From NCBI GenBank assembly GCA_900073065.1, contig FJOG01000002.1, positions 184,827-248,826 of the forward strand: 64,000 nt of DNA. Reading direction: 5' to 3'. The notes beneath the pieces were generated by a model that worked only from the letters and a program-made list of their open reading frames with translations, did no database searches and was not told the DNA's origin. The translations under genes and the position numbers were made by a program. Source of the stretch: Phialocephala subalpina (Eukaryota; Ascomycota; Leotiomycetes; Helotiales; Mollisiaceae). Each line of letters starts with the position of its first letter. The stretch's first letter is position 1. This document shows positions 56,272 through 64,000 of this stretch, piece after piece.

Positions 56272-58103
56272 TCAAATGCCCGAGTCATCCTCCTGCGGTG
56301 GCGCAGGAAGCGCATCATAATACGTATCCCACGCCGAACAGACATCAAGGAATCCCGCCGGATCCGTCAACGTCGCCGTGATCTCGCTCTCGCGCTCGAC
56401 GAACTGCCAAGCCAGCGCTTCAGACGCATGCCACGCAATATGGCAATGCATCAGCCACGACCCTGGATTATCAGTGATGAAAGCAATGACCAAATATCCG
56501 CCCGGGATGAGAGTAGCGACGTCTCTTCGGGGCGGGTTGTCGTAGTTCAGGACCGCATCTGTGGTATAAGCACTAGAGGATTGACCCAAGATCCAGAAAT
56601 CATGGCCGTGGAGATGCATCGGGTGGCGGGTGCCCGGGCCCGAGGCGGTGATGAGGTACGAAACCCAGGTGTTGGCGGTGGGCAGTGCGAAGACGTTGTA
56701 GTCGGTAGGGAAGATAGTTTCGTTTTGGTACTCCATTAAGATGGTGGGGTCCGACCAGTTCACGAGGAGCGTGCCGCCGTTGATTTCCCATTCTCCACCG
56801 ACGGAGGAGATGGCTATGTCGACGAGGGTTGAGGCTGAGGGGTTGATCGCGAGGTAGGGCACGAGAGAGGCCAATGGTTCGTCGAGGCAGGAGGAGGCGT
56901 AGGTCGTTGCGGGCGTGGTGGTCGGGTCCGCGGTTGAGGAGCTGTTGTAGCGGATTATGCCAATTGCGTTGGCAGGGTTTAGATTTCCCTGGCATCTGGT
57001 TTGCCACACTGGGGATGTGTTAGTGGGAGTGGTCAAGAAGGGGGCTTTCGGGGCCTTCGATGCGTACCTGCTCGAAGCCAGTAATCACCATCATCGGTGG
57101 CGTTGGCGTTGACGATGATCTCGTAACGCTGACCGATGCCAACGAGGATGTTGTCAGTAGTGTAGGGAACAATGGGAACGAGATCCGTGGCTACGACTTG
57201 GAAGTCGTGGGCGTCAATTTGGAACCGGAAGGTCATATCAACACCAACATTGATAACGCGGATTTTGTAGGTAGTGCCTGCAACGAACTCCGTCTCGAAG
57301 TACTGTCCGCCGCCAATGCAGTTGGCGTTGGTGCTGCCGACGCAACTGTATGGCGCCGTTCCGTTGATGAGAGTGTTGTCCATGCTTGGTGGTCCACCCT
57401 TCTTGACCTTGTCCCACAGCTGTTCGGCGGGAGTGTGGTCCCAGTCCTGGATCATGAGTGCTCCCAAGTCTTCATCGTAGTTTCCGCTGGATGGCCCATT
57501 GATGATCAATGGGCCGTACAAGCCGTCGGCGTATTGAAGGGCATAATGAGAGTGATACCAAGTGGTTCCGTACTGCGAGGCGGGGAAAGTGTAAGTCATG
57601 GTTTGACCGGGAGCAATTGGACATTGGGTGACACCAGGAACTCCATCATATTGAGAGTTGTTCAGTTGACGCATGCCGTGGAAATGGGTCGTGGTTCCGT
57701 TTTCAGTCATGTGGTTGGTTACGTGCACCACGAAGGTGTCTCCCCAGTCTGCGATCAAAGCTGGGCCTGGGATTGTCCCGTTGTAGGTAAGGACGAAGCG
57801 GGAGAATCCGTCTGGTGCAATGGTGACGTTTTCTACTGAGAGCCAGTACTCGCGGATCACTCCAGTGACTGGAGTCACATCGTACCTATAGGTACGAAGA
57901 TTAGTCAGAGCGGCAAGAAGCCTTTTGTGAGGGACTTACCAGTTCGTGGTGAGGTCGTAGTCGCCCCAGCAGTCACGTGAGGTCGCAGTGTTTTCACACG
58001 ATTGACGCTTGACGCTGATGTCTTTGGCAGGGATGGCGGATGCGTTAGTGATGCCTCCGAAGATGGCGCTGGCTGCTGCCAGGAGAGAGAGGACGGTCTT
58101 CAT
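56272..58103 (-). CDS. Laccase-type multicopper oxidase, secreted, 572 aa
   Basis: Exons 58103-57940, 57885-57068 and 57008-56272; introns are 54 and 59 nt (GTAAGT, GTACGC). The signal peptide is MKTVLSLLAAASAIFGGI and the early Cys pair is ENTATSRDCWG. All four copper motifs are present: HFHG (His122, 124), WYHSHY (His166, 168), HPMHLHGH (His456, 459, 461) and HCHIAWH (His515, Cys516, His517, His521). The residue ten past Cys516 is Leu526, the axial position. The C-terminus DSGI is the ascomycete processing tail. Laccases oxidise phenols with O2 reduced to water, outside the cell, and act in lignin, melanin and pigment chemistry. The gene is intact with N-glycosylation sites. Confidence 0.95.
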
Positions 58104-59328
58104 ATTAAATTTTATATTAATGCAACGAGGGGATTAAACGAGAGTGGAGTAAACAAGCATTAACCTCCAATGAAGGGGTTGATTAACGACAGTGGTAACC
58201 ACAAAGGGTTCGAGAAGACACAAAAGAGTGGACGGAGAGATGATTCTTCCTGGGCGTGATAAAGAAAGAAGAGCCAAGACGGGATGGGATCTACATACTT
58301 ATACACTGTACTTCTCGTGGGCTTCATCTTCGCTGAATCTGGAAGCGCTGGCCAAAGCTTCACCTCCGGTAGCACGCGACCTCTAGTTCTCCGGATTAGG
58401 TCCCAAGTTTGGGTTGGTCCCAAGTGAGGTAGTGGTCCGATTTTCGATGTCTGCTTTTGATAACTTCTGCTCAAAGCGAGGCACAGACCGTGGGGCTCTC
58501 TTTCTTTGCAGCTTACTTTGTGATAGAGATGCAGTAGCTCTGCCCTCGAGCCCCATGGAAACTGACAAGATGCTGAAGAGAAACATTCACAAATTTCCGG
58601 AGATGATGTGGACCGCCGCAGTGAAGAGGTCACTGATAGGATAAGATCCCAATACTTACTGGTTCATTTGGCAACAAGGGATCTACGCTACTATTAGGAC
58701 TCGATGCATGATGCATCCGATGAAGGTTATCACATCGGTAATGAGTGAATGGTACGTGCTCAGTGGTGCAGAAGCCAGACTGCTGAGCGTGTGACAAGTC
58801 TCTGCTAAAAGCTCGAAACGAAAAGCTCGAAACGAAAAGCTTGAAGCAAAAAGCTTGAAACAAAAAGCTTGGAAGTGTTCGAGCGTAACACCCATAAACG
58901 ACCACGTTCTACTTTCGGTAATCACTCGGCAGAGGCCGAAAGCCCCCCGTGCCTGGCGCCTTACAAAAATGAAGTTTCTCTTAGCTGTTAAACTATTCCA
59001 GAAGAAGGGAAGTTTGCCATCCAAGTTCCGAAAAGTATTACCCCCCTGTGCAGATCATTGAATGCGTACTGTGGTACTGCAGGTTCCTGCGGACCCCTGA
59101 GACTAGCACGGCTCTTTTTTTTGCCCACGGACCCCCACTATCTCCCTACTTTCTCGCATTTGCCCCGCATTTCAACGGCCACGTTCAACAGGAGACCCCT
59201 GATCCCGAACAGTCCGATGGCAGAATGCCGCGCGTCGGAATTTTACAAGATTCGCGAGAATGAGAATTCAATAGCGCGAGAGATTCCATTACGCGGCTCC
59301 CGCGAGAATGGGTCCCCGCGTCCGGGGA
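58104..59328. other. Intergenic upstream of the laccase
   Basis: Laccase promoter region, then unassigned sequence including the 14-bp minisatellite. Frames have no known motif. Confidence 0.4.
58807..58876. repeat. Five 14-bp tandem units
   Basis: AAAAGCTCGAAACG twice, then AAAAGCTTGAAGCA, AAAAGCTTGAAACA and AAAAGCTTGGAAGT. The differences between units are mostly C/T and G/A. Confidence 0.8.
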
Positions 59329-59724
59329 ACCTACCTTATTGAGTCCGCGGCGCGCGTACCTGATCCCCTCGACCCTGAAATACGTCCCTCAATTGCATCT
59401 CACCTTCCTCGGGACCGGGATCGTCAACAAGAGCACCTACCCTATTGAGTCCGCGGCGCGCGTACCTGATCACCTCGACCCTGAAATACGTCCCTCACAC
59501 TTACTCGGGACCGAGATCGTCAAGAGCAGCCTCGGACGACGAAAGAAAGTACAGGCTCGTGATCAACAAACAGCTTGCAATAACAGAAGGAAGTTGCGTG
59601 AGCTGGGGAATTTCTCGGGACCGGAATCGTCAACAAGAGCAGCCTCGGACGATGAAAGAAAGTACAGGCTCGTGATCAACAAACAGCTTGCAATAGGAAG
59701 GAAGTTGCGTGAGCTGAGGAATTC
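59329..59724. repeat. Two high-identity tandem duplications, periods 106 and 113 bp
   Basis: 59329-59391 recurs at 59435-59497 with two or three differences. 59503-59611 recurs at 59612-59724, including AAAGAAAGTACAGGCTCGTG. The phrase CTCGGGACCGRRATCGTCAA occurs three times. An open frame (59339-59908) runs through the region but its product is itself repetitive, so I do not call it a gene. Confidence 0.75.
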
Positions 59725-59959
59725 CCAGAACACGGTGAGATCTTCGAAGACTTCCACAGCTACTACGCAAGAACGGATAAGGAAGGAGCTTTCTCTTCGG
59801 GGGAACGAGATATACGGTACTTCACATATGCTACCGTTTTCTTCCTCCCGCTTGGATTTGCAGCGAGTGTTTTCAGTATGCAGGCAGCGCCGCCCCATAA
59901 TGTGTTGATTGGGATGGTAATATGTACTGCTGTGGGGTTCGTTGTGACAATATTGCTTT

Positions 59960-61115
59960 GATCGCCATTCAAAAGCATCTTGAAGATGTTAGCTTGGCGC
60001 TGGCACCTGGATGGACTTCATATAAATACCATCTCAATTACCAGACATTTGACGTCACTGCGCTGCTACAAAAGGGAGATAATGTCATTGGAGCTGAGGT
60101 TGGAGAGGGATGGTTCAGTGGACGGCTGAGGTTCAATGGTGGCTGGAGGTGTATCTATGGAGACAAGCTCGCTCTCCTGGCTCAGCTTGAAATCGCATTT
60201 GATACGGCGAGATGACGATGATTGGGTCTGACAAGAGTTGGAAGACTTCAATTGGTCCAATTGCGTCTGCAGAATTGTGTGACGGAGAGATATACGACGC
60301 GTCTTTGGAAGTTCCTGGATGGTCTTCTCCTTCACTCCGGGATGAGGGATGGTCATCTGTGGAAGAGATTGACTTCCCAATTGCCAAGTTGCAAGCCCCG
60401 GAAGGACCCCCCGTTCGAAAAGTCGAGACCGCCAAGGTCAAATCAGTTTTCAAGAGTCCCGCAGGGAGGATTGTCGTTGATTTTGGGCAAAACCTTGTCG
60501 GACGGTTGAGTGTGCACGTTTCTGGACCCGCGGGGCACAAGATTGTCTTCACTCATACCGAAGTCCTCGAGCATGGAGAAATTGCATTTCGTCCTCTTCG
60601 GGACTGTAAAGCAATGGACTCCCTAGCACTTGCTGGAAAGCCAATCACATGGGAGCCCAAGTTTACTTTCCACGGCTTTCGATATGTTCAAGTTGACAAC
60701 TGGCCCTCGAAAGCGGAGAACCAGCCTTAAGCGATCTCGAAGCCGTTGTTGTCCATACTGATATGGAAAAAACGGGCTGGTTCGAGTGTTCGGAGTCGAT
60801 GGTTAATCAGCTCCATAAGAATATCCGCTGGGGCATGTAAGGAAATTTTGTCAGCATACCTACCGACTGTCCCCAACGAGACAAGCGTTTAGGCTGGACT
60901 GGCGATATTCAGATCTTCGCTCCGACTGCGAGTTTTCTTTACGATACTGCTGGCATGCTCTCAGGTTGGTTGAAAGACTTGGCAATTGAACAGATAAACG
61001 ACCTTAATGGAGTCGTCGGCGTTGTCGTGCCTAATATCCTACCTTCTGAGCTCACAACTCCCGAAGCAGCTTGGTCAGATGCAGCAATCTTGACGCCGTG
61101 GGACCAAACCCCACA
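59960..61115 (+). pseudogene. GH78 alpha-L-rhamnosidase relic
   Basis: Read across frames: LALAPGWTSYKYHLNYQTFD, IGAEVGEGWFSGRLRFNGGW, then a shift near 60205 to IGSDKSWKTSIGPIASAE and VVDFGQNLVGRLSV, then a shift near 60722 to LSDLEAVVVHTDMEKTGWFE, TAA 60838-60840 and NFVSIPTDCPQRDKRLGWTG, SELTTPEAAWSDAAILTPWD. That last part is the catalytic start of GH78; the rest of the barrel and the C-terminal domain are absent, as is the true N-terminus. GH78 enzymes release terminal alpha-L-rhamnose from plant glycosides and pectin side chains. Confidence 0.75.
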
Positions 61116-61624
61116 ACGCGGTCATCATCTACTGACCGCGAACATAAGATTCTCACCCGCTTTGAAGCTGCGACACTCCTAACTGTCTCTGGATCAACAC
61201 TATAAATTCTTTTTCGACTTTTGCGACCTGTGAAAGTATTCAAGTTGCTGAGTTCTGAGGTGAGGATCGCCAACTCAGCAGCAACCTTGGCACATGCAGC
61301 TTGATTATTCAGTTTCCCCTCGCTCCTGTGTTTAATGCCACACAGTGTCCCACTCTCAACTCTCTACTTGACCTTCCCTCTGCGTCGTCCTTCCACATCC
61401 AGACTGGTTACTCCATCATGTGACACAGGAATAACCTTTGATTGCATGATCTGACGTCTCCAGGCTCGAAGTCACGCCTGAAAAGCCCCGACCCCGACGA
61501 ACATCGTGACCGCCAAACTTACACCACCACCCTCGCCATCACACGAAGTCGCCATCTCCATCCCTCACCGTCGGCCCAATGCAATTCTTCGTCACAGACT
61601 AACATCCTCCGAATATGGGCCATA
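61116..61624. other. Intergenic / promoter of the rhodopsin-domain gene
   Basis: No gene. A long upstream open frame leads into the start at 61625, which is probably 5' UTR. Confidence 0.4.
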
Positions 61625-62896
61625 ATGTCCGATCCTCTCGCCACAATCTGGACATGCTGCTCCCTCGCCATCCTCATCATGGCCACGCGCCTCCTCATGG
61701 GACGTTACTGCAGAACCAAATGGGACGCCGGTGACAGCCTAACCGCTCTTGCGATCTTCTGCTCCATCGCCCGCATCGCATTCACCCACGTCCTAATCGT
61801 CTGGAAAACCAACAATGTCAGCGATGAGTACCGCGCCACGCATCGCTTCACGCAGCAGGAAATATTTCATCGCGAGATGGGATCTAAGTTCACGTTGATT
61901 GCGAGGAGCTTGTATATTTCTCTGTGAGTCTGACGTCTTTGTGGGGTAGTTGGAGCGCCGTGGGGCTTAGGTCCTGGTGCTTGCTTAGGTAGTCCGGCGG
62001 TGTTGACTTAATCTTACAGGTTGTGGATACAGAAGTTGGTCTTGCTTATGTTTTACCGTCATTTGGTGAAGGATATGCCGTGGGGAAAGCCGACTGTGCT
62101 GTTGTATGGAGTTGTTTTTGCTGTCACTTTTTGTGGGAGTATTATCTCTACGTTTGTGGAATGCAGACCGTTCCACTTGTATTGGCAGGTAATTCCTGAT
62201 CCAGGTAAGAACGCACCCCGTTTAAAGTAATCTGAAGTAGCAGCTTCGCTGACTCAAAATTGCAGGGAACTGCTGCCAAGCTCTTGTCCAACTTTATCTG
62301 GTTGGTAAGTGATGGTCCCGCCGCTTTGGTTCCAACCTTATATTGACTTCTTATCATAGGAATCACTAATATGTGCACTGACCTGATGCTCATCTTCCTT
62401 CCGATTCCTGTTCTGCTCAAAGTGAGATTGAGCCTGGTGAAGTGAGTTTTTCTATTCAAGACCTGGTTTCAAGGCTAACTTTCGAAGGAAATTGCAACTT
62501 GGATTTCTCTTCAGTATCGGTTTCATGATTATCATCATAACTGCCGTCCGCATCCCCTTCACTGTCCAATCCAGATCCTCAGAAACAATCAGGATCACAT
62601 GGACGACAGGGGAGCTTCTGGCTGCAACTTTTGTAGCTAATGCACCAAAGCTCTATTCATTCCGGCATCTTGTCCAACGAAGGAACAGTGTCCCATTCGG
62701 AAACCTCCATCGAAGTGGGCCGCATGGGCCTCAACCCATGGATGATCTAGAGACTCCAGCAATATCCATAACAGAAGTCGCAACATTGCGAGTCAAAAAC
62801 TCGGATAGTTCGGGGACGACGGGGAATACAAAGAACGAAGGAAGTGTCAATGGGGACGGAAAAAGTCCACGACTCATGTCATCGCAGAACCAATAA
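61625..62896 (+). CDS. Fungal rhodopsin-domain integral membrane protein, five exons, 337 aa
   Basis: Exons 61625-61923, 62020-62204, 62266-62304, 62360-62441 and 62488-62896 total 1014 nt. Phases match at each join; donors are GTGAGT, GTAAGA, GTAAGT and GTGAGT. Start MSDPLATIWTCCSLAILIMA is the first helix. Family features (PF20684 type) appear: WDAGDSLTALAIFCSIARIA, LWIQKLVLLMFYRHL, FVECRPFHLYWQV, a conserved GNCC..., NMCTDLMLIFLPIPVLL and LGFLFSIGFMIIIITAVRIP. The last 90 residues are a hydrophilic tail. Different subgroup from the 24-kb paralogue. Role unknown. Confidence 0.82.
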
Positions 62897-64000
62897 ACTA
62901 ATACTATGGAGTGACTGTGAAGCTCGGTATTTGGTAGATCTGCATATAATACTGATAGTAAGGAAGAATGACCGAAGAGAGGAAAACCGCCTTGCCGCGA
63001 GGCCCCACACCAAAAAATAGCCGGGGGAGCATAACCTTAGGGACCCAAAAATCTTAGCAAAGAAAATATTACATGACCGCAAGTAATCATATACGACGAT
63101 AAGGTAAGTGATTAAAGTTTAAAGCAAAAGTTAAGATTATGATTAACTTCGGGTAAATAATAAGAAAAGATTATATAATAAATAATTTTATAATAATTTT
63201 TTAAATTATTATAAATAAATATTCTTATTATTATTAAAGTTCTTAAGAACGCGTATATTATAATAAGATAGGATAATAAGGCGATATATTACGTGGTTTA
63301 ATAAGAATATATTAAGAGATTTAATATTTTATATTTTTAATTCTTTAAATAATTTTTTATATAATTTGTAAATATTAGAATTAATTCCAAGAAATTTATT
63401 CTTTTATAATATTAATATTAATATTAAATTTATAGAAAATTAAACTTAAAAATAAAAGTAATAATTTAAAATTATAAATTATATATTTTAATTTTTTTTT
63501 TTTCGAAGAATTTGAAAAATTTATTTAATAATATATAATTTAATATTATTATATTCTAAGAAAAGAATTTAAATAAAATATTAAAATAATATATATTAAA
63601 AATAATAAAATATATATTAAAGGTTTTTATTTAAAATTATTTTAAATAATATATATATATATATTATTTCGAATTATTTATAATTATTAAATTCAAAATA
63701 ATATTATAATTTTAATAATTTTATTTTTATATATTCAAAGGAATTATATTATTATTTTCATAATAAATAATAAAGAAATTTAAAATATAATATATATAAA
63801 TATATATTTTTATAATTTAATATTCTTTAGAAAATTAAAAAAAATACTTAAAATAAAAAATAAAATACTAATTATAAAAATATTTTTATTTGTTTTTCTT
63901 TTTAAGAAAAAAATTATTTAATTAATTTAATTGAATTCTTATTAAAACTTTATTTTAATTTAAATAATAAAATTAAAAATTAATTAATATATATTTAAAT
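62897..64000. other. 3' region, then AT-rich block to the window end
   Basis: From about 63100 the DNA is almost all A+T with (TA)n runs (for example 63645-63664), as in RIP-mutated repeats or a centromere-like tract. No coding frame. The block continues past the window. Confidence 0.7.

Noticed and set aside
56155..56739. 194-codon Arg-rich plus-strand frame
   Set aside because: Antisense to the laccase C-terminal exon.
57060..57839. Long plus-strand frame opposite the laccase
   Set aside because: It is antisense to the main laccase exon, whose copper motifs and splicing are certain.
1..64000. tRNA, rRNA and CRISPR arrays
   Set aside because: I found no T-loop/anticodon arrangement or regular spaced repeats; the host is a eukaryote, so CRISPR is not expected.

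Overview
The window reads as a filamentous ascomycete (Pezizomycotina) chromosome segment. Genes carry short spliceosomal introns of about 50-110 nt with GTRNGT donors and CTRAY-type branch sites. The families are typical of the group: HET-domain proteins, fungal rhodopsin-fold membrane proteins, HsbA-type cell-surface proteins, DUF7580, DUF6594 and a laccase ending in DSGI. Extremely AT-rich blocks and stop codons reachable by C-to-T or G-to-A change suggest past repeat-induced point mutation (RIP). A Leotiomycetes-like host is my guess only.

Layout. 1-14 kb: C-terminal end of a NACHT-type protein with ankyrin-like repeats, a secreted HsbA protein, an intact HET gene, an intradiol dioxygenase. 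14-20 kb: a HET gene with ten ankyrin repeats abutting an AT-rich block, a membrane-protein fragment, a DUF7580 gene and the housekeeping SUMO gene. 20-30 kb: a solo LTR with target-site duplication, a rhodopsin-domain gene, a six-exon DUF6594 gene and a broken caspase plus kinase-like gene. 31-36 kb: a GT8 pseudogene, a hAT-like MITE with an 8-bp target duplication, an unassigned relic and an intact HET gene. 36-40 kb: conserved small genes and a sedoheptulose-bisphosphatase-like gene. 40-52 kb: two convergent HET relics, AT-rich DNA, a 964-residue membrane protein gene and two further HET relics. 53-64 kb: an actin-like ATPase gene whose 3' end was hit by a TIR element, a laccase, a GH78 pseudogene, a second rhodopsin-domain gene and a terminal AT-rich block.

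Biological reading. Ordinary metabolism (SUMO, SHB17-like enzyme, dioxygenase, laccase) is interspersed with many genes of the fungal allorecognition and programmed-cell-death repertoire: NACHT, seven HET loci or relics, a caspase-like gene, DUF7580, an actin-like ATPase. Several are broken by stops, frameshifts, internal deletion or truncation, so the segment looks like a birth-and-death nursery for such genes, shaped by transposons and RIP-like mutation. Exon structures were built by hand from splice signals and frame continuity; none has transcript support here.
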